Part shown: positions 51,801 to 60,029 of the stretch, piece by piece
Layout: every line of letters begins with the position of its first letter
Position numbering within the stretch: position 1 is the stretch's first letter
Assembly: GCF_036208045.1 (NCBI RefSeq)
Contig: NZ_CP121472.1
Location: 1,561,531-1,625,530 of the forward strand
Origin: Thiorhodovibrio winogradskyi
Lineage (GTDB): Bacteria; Pseudomonadota; Gammaproteobacteria; Chromatiales; Chromatiaceae
Direction of reading: 5' to 3'
Length of the DNA: 64,000 nt
Made by a program: the position numbers and the translations under genes
The notes under the pieces: model-generated
Told to the model about the DNA's origin: nothing
Database searches by the model: none
Seen by the model: only the letters and a program-made list of their open reading frames with translations

Positions 51801-53177
51801 GGTAGTGACCGGATTCGCCACCTTTTTGCACCGCCCGGTTCGGCGACCGAGGGGACTCACACCGTCGAGGCCACTGATCATCTGGCCGAAGGAAAGAAAA
51901 CCTTCGACCAGCTCAAGACGGAAGAAGAGGCCCTGACCGAGAAGGGCGACGACGCTCTTCAGCCGGTGCTTGACGCGTTCCCAGCGCTGCTCAAACAGCG
52001 TTCGGAAGTGCGGCGGTTGGTGTCGAAGGTGAAGTTTGTGGAGCCGCCCGACGACGGGATTGAGCACTACAAGACGGTGCAACTGGAGGATAACGCGGTT
52101 TCCCTCTACGAGCGGGTCAAACGGGCGCGTCTTTTCGCCGAGCATGTCGATCGTTGCGGCGCCAAGATCACCGAACGGTCAAACCTGCTGATCAGCGAAA
52201 TCAGCGCTGACCCGGAAGCGCAACACCCATTTCCGCGAAAGCTTTTTACCTTGTCGCTGGAAACGATCCACAACATTCTGGCCGGGGCGCTCAACAGGAC
52301 CGATGACACCGCCACGCAAGCCGCGGAGGCGAAAGCGGGTACCGACACCCTGCTGCATTTCCTGCGTTCACTGCGCCTGGACCGGGTGCTGGAAAGGCTG
52401 GAGTTGCTGGGGCGAGAGGTCGGCTATGACATCTACAGCGAAAACATCAAGCCAGTGTCGGAAGTGGATGGTTACATTATGCAGACCTTCCGGCAGTTCA
52501 AGTCCCGTTTCCAAGCGGTGACCAATCATCTCGGAGAACTTCAGAGGCGAATCAATGCCGCGTCGAACGCCATGGAGCCGCTGCCTTCGGATTATCCGAC
52601 GCCAGATCATGTGAAGGACTTGCTCGTATTCAGGGAGGGGATAAGACAGATCGAAGACAGCATCCCTGAACTGGATGAAAAGGCAGACGAGATCCGCGAC
52701 AAGCTGAGTCAGCAGGCGCGCAAGGGTCAGTTCGCCGCATTGCGTGACGAGCCAGAGCGGCTGCTCAAGCCCATACAGCAGCAGTCCAGCACGCTTGGGG
52801 GAAAGCTGCTGTCGATCGAGAACGCCGTGTGCGATTACCGCATCCGCAAGCTGGAGGCAATCAATAGCGGACAGCGCGTTATTCTGAACCCGCTGTTCAG
52901 GTCGGTGGGCGAGACCACCATCTCTGCACTTCAATTAAGTGAAGTGAACGACCTTTCGCTGCATGAAATGAACGTTGAGCTTGATTTGCGTGAGCAGAGT
53001 TGGTTCAAAAAAGCAGGATCGATATTGGAGGGGACGGGTATTGATCTGGCCCGGTGGGAGGCCATCGCGACTGAGCTTCTGGAAGGGAAGCAACCTGCAC
53101 TAAACGACGACGAGCAACGCTCGTTGGTGTCGAAAGGGATTCTTCAGGTTCAGATCACCTTCGCGGGTGTGAAATGA
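48879..53177 (+). CDS. Large P-loop ATPase (1432 aa)
   Basis: A 1432-residue NTPase and the largest protein of the operon. Walker A is GEWGRGKS (residues 69-76) and Walker B is LLVVLDELE (221-229), within an AAA-like domain of about 380 residues. A long, mostly helical region follows. From roughly residue 1010 to 1390 there are coiled-coil-like segments (LKTEEEALTEKGDDALQPVL, LDEKADEIRDKLSQQARKGQ). Size and layout recall the large ATPases of BREX (BrxC/PglY) or SMC-like sensors, but I see no clear match. An alternative start is the ATG encoding residue 7 (MALTPEYVV). It overlaps both neighbours by 4 bp. Confidence 0.85.
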   Translation: MNEVQDMALTPEYVVNLANQHAWAATGVADYPPRDPLVGQSKFFRQYKTFIHTVDQHADNFAHVFAVEGEWGRGKSRLGHELVAQINDCSRGWYVRADGGQLEAAALFDSEEKRDQYLGLYIRYSQVASDYQNSDNWFGFGLFKALLPLATKAFDRSIQSEIARQALRRLEPMGFESDRLADLLELDQKHGDETLYYDPFLVTRLVSAAYAYFQTFGIRYLLVVLDELETVAETATFGLEVDDAKRLDGQAIRLIGKAIKEEDPRRKLPWLRYVALCSPLLGQQLREIQSTARRFELVELEHNAFADVSDYVSRLRADKKLRFDYPTGLVEAAYAMSGANFGWFNVVMANVDAVLDQYAQAGKAVPPVGDLFDAVLASSGRVAEHVLDHHAIEGIRTSDQDLLATARKLLFGQLPIALADAPPRTRELLTHENEDSELVASLYRQVHWDPLTCRRALEEAKFQRNKDEWFYPSVEQGLSLSGLLQNLRTFAINEPDKEALLIPLAKDEFKHLVGLLYDHPAAEFAADALWQKLVGDERQLSEDDATHIGPSVAMLLRLDLRYRSQQQNSMIFRDPGFADAHEKGMKAFEATCGSDPNLRPRTRLAGLFRLLDKNWQYAEEPYAKGDQMVIQMAPRGQGRGQQGGLMFCDGLKLHPNNQAWFAWVSNKKDLTDLHKLVTSLRRDGGRIPVMAFTGSVGVMDEYVKGSVAETLKDDILLYHLNSSELDVLERIGLLPVHCKGFELKEEAFTTKFKSRLNSIRDFAYAAIHRWRQRLDARGLIAWPLRPSGKLSPQDRALLFKAWKLFAIEQPKLGGLHALGPEHGLDAEELSGLFSRLAVSNRVVAQGFDRNEHSGLFIDLDQPAQAQARIPHFLARMANPGRLRSWTVEQAKEEWYWGYLWSGTALSPKSVFDDWMWWCQELLLLKLEDAKARSPRWVPLPRAELGNDLQEAENWLHGTDEMDYPATVGVLERVYGSDRIRHLFAPPGSATEGTHTVEATDHLAEGKKTFDQLKTEEEALTEKGDDALQPVLDAFPALLKQRSEVRRLVSKVKFVEPPDDGIEHYKTVQLEDNAVSLYERVKRARLFAEHVDRCGAKITERSNLLISEISADPEAQHPFPRKLFTLSLETIHNILAGALNRTDDTATQAAEAKAGTDTLLHFLRSLRLDRVLERLELLGREVGYDIYSENIKPVSEVDGYIMQTFRQFKSRFQAVTNHLGELQRRINAASNAMEPLPSDYPTPDHVKDLLVFREGIRQIEDSIPELDEKADEIRDKLSQQARKGQFAALRDEPERLLKPIQQQSSTLGGKLLSIENAVCDYRIRKLEAINSGQRVILNPLFRSVGETTISALQLSEVNDLSLHEMNVELDLREQSWFKKAGSILEGTGIDLARWEAIATELLEGKQPALNDDEQRSLVSKGILQVQITFAGVK

Positions 53178-54010
53178 AGATTTTTCTGGACAATACGTTG
53201 GCGGATCACAGGCGAGGACGGTTCTTTGCAACCCATCTCGACGCCATTCCTGTGGGTGAGCAACCTCCTCAAGCCGGTGTAGTCATGATGACTGGAAGCC
53301 GGTACCAGGGCCTTGACGCAGAGTCCAAGGCGGGCTGGCGGACTTGGTTCAGCCGGTCAGGAAGAACACTGTTGTTGGTCCCGCCGTTCGAACCAAGACG
53401 ACTTTGCGACACTCTGGATTGGGAGCTGGTGTATCGCAATGAGGCGCCGGCACCCTCTGGCATCAGTGTTCCAGACCGACTTCGCGAAGAGGTCAGCTTC
53501 GAGATAACCGGCCAGGCGGGCGAGGCCGACAAAGCCGAGGGACACCGTTGGCCTGATGGGTCTGTCAACACGCGATACGCCAAGCAGCATTCCGGCACCG
53601 GGGTATTCGCTGTGACCTGCTTGCCGTTGTGGTCGATATCACTCCTGGACAAGGCCGCAGACCTGGATGGCTGGCTGAGGGCGTTGCATGAGCACGCGGG
53701 TAAAACGGCGGCTGACGATAACGCTGGTGTCGTGGATTCTAAGCAAGCGGCGCTGAGTCGCATGGATTATGGACTCCTCGTGGCTCTCTATGCTTGGCAA
53801 ACGTCGGATCCCGACGTGTTGATCCGTGCAAATGAGACCTCCCCGGTTCCGTTGTTCTGGTTCGACGAAGACACCCTTGTCAAGGGTGTCTCGACGTTGA
53901 GGGAGATGGGGTTTCTGGGTGATTCGGGACTGACCGAGCGTGGCGTGGTGGCCCTGCAACGCTCGCCCTTCTGGGGGTATGCGATTGGGCTACGGGAGGA
54001 GGTGGCATGA
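53174..54010 (+). CDS. Unknown protein of the defence operon (278 aa)
   Basis: A 278-residue protein without a family that I recognise. It opens MKIFLDNTLADHRRGRFFAT and contains GWRTWFSRSGRTLLLVPPFE. The C-terminal ~85 residues (LLVALYAWQTSDPDVLIRAN; FWFDEDTLVKGVSTLREMGF, then LGDSGLTERG) look like a winged helix. Direct coupling to the ATPase upstream and the NurA-like gene downstream (ATGA overlaps) suggests that it links these two. It may be a DNA-binding or recognition component. Confidence 0.7.
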   Translation: MKIFLDNTLADHRRGRFFATHLDAIPVGEQPPQAGVVMMTGSRYQGLDAESKAGWRTWFSRSGRTLLLVPPFEPRRLCDTLDWELVYRNEAPAPSGISVPDRLREEVSFEITGQAGEADKAEGHRWPDGSVNTRYAKQHSGTGVFAVTCLPLWSISLLDKAADLDGWLRALHEHAGKTAADDNAGVVDSKQAALSRMDYGLLVALYAWQTSDPDVLIRANETSPVPLFWFDEDTLVKGVSTLREMGFLGDSGLTERGVVALQRSPFWGYAIGLREEVA

Positions 54011-55143
54011 CGCCTTCGACGCTGGCCCAGACGCTGGCGATCGAGAGTCAGATCCGGCTGCCGGGCAGTGCGGGCCGACTGCTCAAACAGATCCGGGATA
54101 TCGAGTCTGTTGCACCGATTTTTCGTGACCTTGGATTGGTTCGGCCAGTGGCCCGGCCCAGTGTCATCAATGTGTCGGTGTCTGGGGTAACGACCAGTTC
54201 CCGCATCAAGAAGGCGCTCGGTGGCTTCATCTATGCATCAGCAGGCGTCCGTACCGACATGCTGATCGACGAAAATCGTGTGAGCACGCGTGGCACGGAT
54301 TCAGTTTCGGAGTTGGACGATATCGACTTCGAGGCGCAAAGAAAGCGGCTCGATCTGGTGGAGATGCGGCATGGCTATCAGTTGGTTCAGCGTCTTTTGG
54401 AATCTGAATCGAAAGCCCAGTTGATTCTTCTGGATACGCCGCTTTTTATCAGTCGGGAGATGGTGCCGCTGAAGCGCAACCAAAAACATTTCTATGAGTA
54501 TGATCGGGCACGAGAGGGTATCAACACATTCTGGGAGAAGTACCGATCCAAACTGTTCCCCTGGAATCCCGAGGGGCCGGTACTGGCCAGTGTGCTTGCC
54601 GAACGGTTCAGCGCCGTGGTGAGCATCGCCCGCCAGGACTTGCGCAGCGACGAAGGTCGCAAGCACATTCTCGTTTCCGACGGTTTCCGTTCAGAGCGGG
54701 TTTCGGAACTGCAGGATCTGGACGAAAAGCTATCCGGTATCGGTGATTTGCGCTTCATCAACGGAATCCTTGGCAGTTTCACCAGAACCATCGCATTCCG
54801 CATGACAGAGAACCGCTCCCGCATGGAACCTGCCGAGGCCGTTCGCGAAGGCGTGGTGGGGTTCCACTACAAGGGCGGCCGCGGAAGCCAGATCCACATG
54901 GTTCAGCTTGCGGGCGAAGAGCCGGGCTGGACTGCCGAGCAATTGGATGCTGTCGCTTGGAAGCTCATGGTCCTGGACCTGCAGAATCAGCGTAAGACCA
55001 AGCCACTCCCTCAGGTGCTGGGCGATCAACAACTCAAGGTGTTAGATCAATTCGTTGACTACTACCGCCAGGGACTGAGCGACGCATTGAAAAAGAACGA
55101 AGTCGATGATGTCTGGCTCTCCGGACTGAATGAGGATTTGTAA
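54007..55143 (+). CDS. NurA-like nuclease partner of HerA
   Basis: A 378-residue protein directly upstream of herA. NurA nucleases form complexes with HerA and degrade DNA ends. The segment LILLDTPLFISREMVPLKRN resembles the second acidic motif of NurA (LLDGSL-like). The C-terminal block (FHYKGGRGSQIHMVQL, DLQNQRKTKPLPQVLGDQQL) also fits the family. The first acidic motif (usually DGS) is not obvious: the corresponding place reads NVSVSGVTTSS. The NurA call therefore rests strongly on the neighbouring HerA and on length. It overlaps the preceding gene by 4 bp and is 3 bp from herA. Confidence 0.6.
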   Translation: MTPSTLAQTLAIESQIRLPGSAGRLLKQIRDIESVAPIFRDLGLVRPVARPSVINVSVSGVTTSSRIKKALGGFIYASAGVRTDMLIDENRVSTRGTDSVSELDDIDFEAQRKRLDLVEMRHGYQLVQRLLESESKAQLILLDTPLFISREMVPLKRNQKHFYEYDRAREGINTFWEKYRSKLFPWNPEGPVLASVLAERFSAVVSIARQDLRSDEGRKHILVSDGFRSERVSELQDLDEKLSGIGDLRFINGILGSFTRTIAFRMTENRSRMEPAEAVREGVVGFHYKGGRGSQIHMVQLAGEEPGWTAEQLDAVAWKLMVLDLQNQRKTKPLPQVLGDQQLKVLDQFVDYYRQGLSDALKKNEVDDVWLSGLNEDL

Positions 55144-55146
55144 GCG

Positions 55147-56832
55147 ATGAAACACAAGGTGCTAGGGAAGCTGGTCGGCAACACCGGGGACTCCGCCAAG
55201 TTGACAATGGTTGTCGGGGGATCATTCGCTGTCAGACGCGGCGAGTTTGTGCGCATCATGCACCAAGAGCGTGAGGATGAATCGCACGTTCCCGTATTGG
55301 GCAGGGTGACGAAGATGCATCGCTCGAACATGCTGTTCAACGCCGGGTTCGGTGACAGCGTTACGGAACTGGAACTGCTACCGGGGGCCAGCGTCACAGG
55401 GGAGCACCTCTATGCCAACCTGGAACTCGTCGGGTACCGGGATCCGGTGACGCGCCAGATCAAGATACCGCGACGTCCGCTGGATCCCGGCGCAAGCGTT
55501 GAGACGGTGGATTTCCAGTTCCTGTGCGATTTTTATGAATTTAACGAACACACCAGTCTTCACTTGGGCAACCTAGTGGGATACGAACGCGGTAAAAACC
55601 CCGTTCCGGTTTTTATCGACGTAAACAATCTGGTGACAGAGCACCTTGCCGTACTGGCGATGACCGGGTCAGGCAAGAGCTACACCGTCGGGCGGATCAT
55701 CGAGCGCCTGGTGGCGATCAACAACGGAACCGTGGTGGTGTTCGATCCCCATGGTGAGTACGGCAAGGCGCTGGCCAAGGGGAAGCTGAACTTTTCCACG
55801 GGTTTCGATCAGGTTGAAGATGTCCGTGATCGAAAACTGCTGCCGCGGATTCAGGAAACAATTGAACGCTTGCAGGCGGCTGATGCGGGTGTTCAGGTTT
55901 ATACACCGCAGCATGACTCCTTCCGGCATAAGTATGCCGGGAAGAACCAGCCGCTGGCGCTACAGTTCGACCGCTTCGAGATGGACGACGTGGCCGAAAT
56001 TCTTCCGGGGCTCACGGAGCCTCAACAGCGTGTTCTCGATGTCGCCATCCGCTATTGGCGCAAAACAGACCAGGAAGAGCCGCGTGACATCAACCGGTTG
56101 CGCTATTTTCTGGGCGATGGTCTTGATGAGCTGCGCGGCTGGGATGACTTATCGGATGCCGAAGCCAACGCCTTGAATGGACGCAGCGCGGCGGTGGCGT
56201 CCATGAAACTCAGCCGGGTGCTCAACGAAGCGCAGAGCTTCTATTCGGCGACCATGGCCGAGCCGACCGATATCTATCGCTTGGTCGGGAGACCGTCGAA
56301 TCGGAAGGGCCGCATGGTGGTGGTTGACTTGCAAGGGTTAAGCGATACTGCAAAGCAGGTGGTCTGTGCGCTGCTTTCAAGCGAGATCCTCAGAGCGGCA
56401 GCGAGCAAGACGGATCCCTTGCGGCCCAGTTTCTTGGTGTACGAGGAAGGACACAGCTTTGCACCGAGCGGCGGAAATGCAGTCAGCCACAGGGTGATCA
56501 AAAAAATTGCCGGCGAAGGCCGTAAGTTTGGTGTGGGGTTCTGCATCGTTAGTCAACGCCCGTCGAAGTTGGACCCAGATGTGACCTCGCAGTGCAACAC
56601 CCTGATCACCATGCGACTGAAAAACCCGGACGATCAGCGCTTCATCGCGAAGGCGTCGGACATGGTCAGCAAAGCAGACCTTGACGAGTTACCCAGTCTT
56701 TCGACGGGCGAGGCGTTGGTTTGCGGGCGTTCGATCCCGGCTCCGCTGTTGGTCAAGGTGGGTACAAAGGCCCTGATTCACGGTGGTGAATCTCCCCAGG
56801 TGCTGGAGGTCTGGGACAGCTTCCATGAATGA
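55147..56832 (+). CDS. HerA-like DNA translocase
   Basis: A 561-residue HerA/FtsK-superfamily ATPase that would pump DNA as a hexamer. A HAS-barrel-like N-terminus (GNTGDSAKLTMVVGGSFAVR) precedes the P-loop AMTGSGKSYT (171-180). VVVFDPHGEY, a HerA hallmark, follows at about 194-203. Walker B and sensor elements are LVYEEGHSFAPSGG and FCIVSQRPSKLDPDV, and an arginine-rich stretch is TMRLKNPDDQRF. With the NurA-like neighbour it should form an end-processing nuclease-translocase complex, here apparently recruited for defence. Its stop overlaps the next gene. Confidence 0.92.
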   Translation: MKHKVLGKLVGNTGDSAKLTMVVGGSFAVRRGEFVRIMHQEREDESHVPVLGRVTKMHRSNMLFNAGFGDSVTELELLPGASVTGEHLYANLELVGYRDPVTRQIKIPRRPLDPGASVETVDFQFLCDFYEFNEHTSLHLGNLVGYERGKNPVPVFIDVNNLVTEHLAVLAMTGSGKSYTVGRIIERLVAINNGTVVVFDPHGEYGKALAKGKLNFSTGFDQVEDVRDRKLLPRIQETIERLQAADAGVQVYTPQHDSFRHKYAGKNQPLALQFDRFEMDDVAEILPGLTEPQQRVLDVAIRYWRKTDQEEPRDINRLRYFLGDGLDELRGWDDLSDAEANALNGRSAAVASMKLSRVLNEAQSFYSATMAEPTDIYRLVGRPSNRKGRMVVVDLQGLSDTAKQVVCALLSSEILRAAASKTDPLRPSFLVYEEGHSFAPSGGNAVSHRVIKKIAGEGRKFGVGFCIVSQRPSKLDPDVTSQCNTLITMRLKNPDDQRFIAKASDMVSKADLDELPSLSTGEALVCGRSIPAPLLVKVGTKALIHGGESPQVLEVWDSFHE

Positions 56833-57403
56833 ACTCGCGCAGCAGATCCGCCAGACCCTGGAAGCGACCGATTTTATTGATCGTGCGTTTCCGGCGCTGC
56901 GACAGTGGGGGCTGCGCGATGAGGATGTATTCGTTCACAGCCTCGGTTGCAGCCTGTGGAATTCGCTCGGCCACGAAGCGGGCTATATGGCGGTCGTCGA
57001 AGCACCAGCCCCGTTCGCGGTCGGCAATGATATCCGGTCGGACTCGGTCTGGTTTCGTCGCGAAACCGGGGATCCCGCTGTCCTCATCGAGTTTGAGCGA
57101 TACGACGGCAGCCACCGCGCGAAAGACAAGTTGGAAGGCAAGCTGGCGAACTTGAGGACCGCGCATGCCCGCTGGGATGGAAAGCCCGATTTGCTGGTGT
57201 TGTCGGCCTGGAGCGTGGGTGTGGTTTCGGCCCCAGATATTTCGACGATGCTCGCCAGAACAAGCGCGACGGTAAAAAGCGTGGCGGATACGAGAGGAGC
57301 CTATACAGCATGTCAGTTGCTGTTGTTTTACAGATTCATCTTCCATAAAGACCGGTCTGGCCTGCTGAAGCTGGAGCGTCTGGCGAGCTGGGAGGGTCTG
57401 TGA
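56825..57403 (+). CDS. Putative PD-(D/E)XK-type nuclease or accessory protein
   Basis: A 192-residue protein. The middle part, RSDSVWFRRETGDPAVLIEF followed by ERYDGSHRAKDKLEGKL, shows a D, then a hydrophobic strand with E, then K. This spacing is compatible with a restriction-endonuclease fold but is not decisive. The start at 56825 overlaps the herA stop by 8 bp, and its own stop overlaps the kinase start (GTGA). It may supply the cutting activity of the HerA/NurA complex or adapt it to the kinase. The function is inferred mostly from context. Confidence 0.6.
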   Translation: MNELAQQIRQTLEATDFIDRAFPALRQWGLRDEDVFVHSLGCSLWNSLGHEAGYMAVVEAPAPFAVGNDIRSDSVWFRRETGDPAVLIEFERYDGSHRAKDKLEGKLANLRTAHARWDGKPDLLVLSAWSVGVVSAPDISTMLARTSATVKSVADTRGAYTACQLLLFYRFIFHKDRSGLLKLERLASWEGL

Positions 57404-58875
57404 AGATTCAATCGGCACATTTTCTGCCGGGCGCGAATAAGCGGCTTGGGGATGCCTACCTGCTGCTGGAGTGCTTGGGTGACGGCAGCCATGGTTGGGT
57501 ATGGCGCGCAGAACGTCTTCAGGACGGCGCCATCGTTGCCGTGAAGATTCCGAAACAGCTCTCGAAAGAAGATCGCTCCCTGGCCGAAGGCAAGGAACTG
57601 GTTGGGCTAGCGGCGCACCCCAATGTGATTCAGATCTATCGTATGGGCAGGATTCCGCCCGAGAAGGAATGGTTCGCGATCGAAATGGAATACTTTCCGA
57701 GCGAATCCTTGGCGCAAAAGCTGGAAAATCGATCGCATCATTTCGGCAATACCTATGAGCGGCTATTCAATATCTATGAGCAGGTCCTTGACGCCGTTAA
57801 CTATCTTGCCACGCTGTCGAAGCCGATTTCGCATGGCGACATCAAGCCTCACAATATCCTGGTGGGGCAGGCTGACCAAGTTAAATTGACAGACTTCGGC
57901 AGTTCCGCATTGCCGGAGGACTTTTATGTTCGCACTCGCGAGAATGGCGGAACCGTTCTTTATGCCGCTCCCGAGTATTCAGACTGCGCGACGAGGAAAG
58001 GTTCCTTCGAGCAACTGCTTGCCGGCGATATGTATAGCCTCGGCGTACTCCTTTACCAATTGCTCACCGGAAGATTGCCGCACAACACTCAAGCACAGGT
58101 CAGAACTCATGCGCCTTTTCCCAAACCCAGGGAAATAAATTCCGGGATATGCGAGGCCATGGAAGGGGTTGTTCTCGGCTGCCTGCGCAAGGATCCGGCC
58201 TCGCGGTTTCAGTCTGTTGTGCTTCTCAAAGATGCTTTCCGGAGGGCTCGCAAGGCGCAGAGCGAAAAGATAGGGCTGAGTTCTTTGGTCAGCAATAAGT
58301 CACCCGCGACCGACTGGTCCACTGCGGTGATCGAAGCCCTGGAGGGTGCGGACTATCAAAAAGCGGCAAGGCTGGCGGGCCTGGAATTCCAGAGATCTTC
58401 TGATACTAATGCACTCTTCCACCAGCTCAATGCGTTGCACCGAGCCGAACGCTGGTTTGATTTTGCGAAGGTATACGAATCTGCAAGGGATGCCGTGGGA
58501 CAACAAAGCATCGACGGCGCTGCGATTCGCCTGTTAGGAATTAAAGTGTATATGCATTTGCGCCAGTTGGAGCGAGCAGAAGCAGAACTGAAACGAGCAG
58601 CCAACTATGGCGAGGAAGGCTTCGAGCACGCGCTTTGTCGCGCTTCGATAGCAGGGATGAAGGCCGATTTTAAGGGGGCGCGCGAGCAGTTGGTCGAGCT
58701 GAACAAAGGCAACCCGATGAATCCAAATGTCCTCAGGAGACTCGTGCAAGTATGTGAACAACAACGCGACTATGACGCGGCAGCAGGCTTCCTGCGAGTG
58801 GCTCTAAAGGCAATTCCCGATGATGATCGATTTGTGGATAAAAAGACGAAGTACGATATCTTGGGGGTTTGGTAG
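57400..58875 (+). CDS. Hanks-type Ser/Thr protein kinase with TPR-like tail
   Basis: A 491-residue protein. The first ~280 residues form a complete eukaryotic-like kinase: glycine loop GDGSHGWVW, VAVK with K49, catalytic HGDIKPHN (D147), metal-binding TDFG (D165), and the APEY activation end. The arginine of HRD is replaced by glycine. The C-terminal ~180 residues are helical repeats resembling TPR (LEGADYQKAARLAGLE, LRQLERAEAELKRAANYGEE, QRDYDAAAGFLRVALK). There is no transmembrane helix. It is the last gene of the operon, with a GTG start overlapping the previous stop. Kinases with this position are used for signalling in BREX and other defence systems. Confidence 0.92.
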   Translation: MKIQSAHFLPGANKRLGDAYLLLECLGDGSHGWVWRAERLQDGAIVAVKIPKQLSKEDRSLAEGKELVGLAAHPNVIQIYRMGRIPPEKEWFAIEMEYFPSESLAQKLENRSHHFGNTYERLFNIYEQVLDAVNYLATLSKPISHGDIKPHNILVGQADQVKLTDFGSSALPEDFYVRTRENGGTVLYAAPEYSDCATRKGSFEQLLAGDMYSLGVLLYQLLTGRLPHNTQAQVRTHAPFPKPREINSGICEAMEGVVLGCLRKDPASRFQSVVLLKDAFRRARKAQSEKIGLSSLVSNKSPATDWSTAVIEALEGADYQKAARLAGLEFQRSSDTNALFHQLNALHRAERWFDFAKVYESARDAVGQQSIDGAAIRLLGIKVYMHLRQLERAEAELKRAANYGEEGFEHALCRASIAGMKADFKGAREQLVELNKGNPMNPNVLRRLVQVCEQQRDYDAAAGFLRVALKAIPDDDRFVDKKTKYDILGVW

Positions 58876-59044
58876 TTGGGGACAATCCTTTTAAATTGCA
58901 GAAAAAGACAAATAAAAACAGTAGTGTGGCAGATTCAGGTAGGTCCCGAATATTTGTGCCTGAACGAAAACTCGATTTTCCGCCACCGGAAGCCGGTTCC
59001 GACCAAGAAGTAAGCAGCTTCCTTCCGGACGATGCTCCTGCTAA

Positions 59045-59356
59045 CCCATCCTCTCTGCATGGCAGTGCGAGCTGGAAGCGCAACTGCAACGCGCACAGCG
59101 CCTCGGAGCGAATCAACTGGCTCTCGGCTGCCACTTCGGCTTTGACCTGTACTTCATCCGCGGCATCGCCAAGCTGACCACCCGACTCGGGCTGGCCCCC
59201 GCAGTGATGCTGGACGTAGCCGTGGGACACATCAAACAGGGCCGGCGCGGGCAGATGCGCTTGCTGGACTGCGCAAGCGAGCTGCCATCACCGCCGGTTT
59301 CGCCCTTTGATTGTCCAAGAAGCGGGACAGCGCAAATGTCTCGCCTGCGCGGCTAG
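59045..59356 (+). pseudogene. Conserved-looking protein fragment between defence island and rpmE
   Basis: An open stretch of ~100 codons without a proper start, reading ELEAQLQRAQRLGANQLALG, then CHFGFDLYFIRGIAKLTTRL and [20 protein letters not shown], stopping at 59354. Composition and helical pattern look like real protein, but I do not recognise the family. It may be the 3' remnant of a gene truncated when the island was inserted. The rest of 58876-59471 holds no supported gene. Confidence 0.4.
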
Positions 59357-59471
59357 TACGGTTTCGTCCTGGTCCGATTTAGAGCTTTTCAAGCAAGCCA
59401 AGCAGGGCTATACTGCGCGGTTTACTGACGTTTCGGCCAGCGTCGCCGATCCCTTATTAAACAGGTGTTTC

Positions 59472-59672
59472 ATGAAAGCGGGAATTCATCCAGAGTATCA
59501 GGACATCAAGGTCGTTTGCAGTTGCGGGAGCGAGTTCACCACCCGCTCAACGCTCGACAAGGAGCTGCATATCGAGGTCTGTTCCGCGTGCCATCCCTTC
59601 TACACGGGCAAGCAGAAGATCGTCGACACGGCTGGGCGGGTCGATAAGTTCCGGCGTAAGTACGGTCGTTGA
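59472..59672 (+). CDS. rpmE: 50S ribosomal protein L31
   Basis: A 66-residue L31 of the zinc-binding (C+) type: [40 protein letters not shown] and [10 protein letters not shown]. The four cysteines (CSC and CSAC) bind zinc. The true start is the ATG at 59472; a longer frame from 59307 is an artefact. It marks the return to core genome on the right of the defence island. The 357-bp gap to gltA shows no other gene. Confidence 0.95.
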   Translation: MKAGIHPEYQDIKVVCSCGSEFTTRSTLDKELHIEVCSACHPFYTGKQKIVDTAGRVDKFRRKYGR

Positions 59673-60029
59673 AGGACAGTTGGCAATCCCTGGCAGAGGG
59701 TTGTGTCAATTGGTAAACAGCATGCGAGACAGTTCTCGGTTATCTCTGGCTGGTTCGCCGCGATAGCGGCCAAGCTCTACTCTTTTCGTTTTGAGCTGGC
59801 ATGGCTGTGTCGGCCGGTTCTTCTTTGTGCGTGAAAAAGACGCTTTAGCCAATTCGTCTTATGGCTTAGCATTGCCCTGTGGCATTGTGGCTTGGGTGCC
59901 TGCCAAGCCTTTGCCTGATCCTTCCCGACGCACCCCGATGTCATCCGGCGCCGCGCTTGCGGGTCTGCCCCTAGCGTAATCTGTCTCTTGAGCGTTAGCC
60001 TCGGAGCAGACCGTCCCAAGGAGTCAGCC

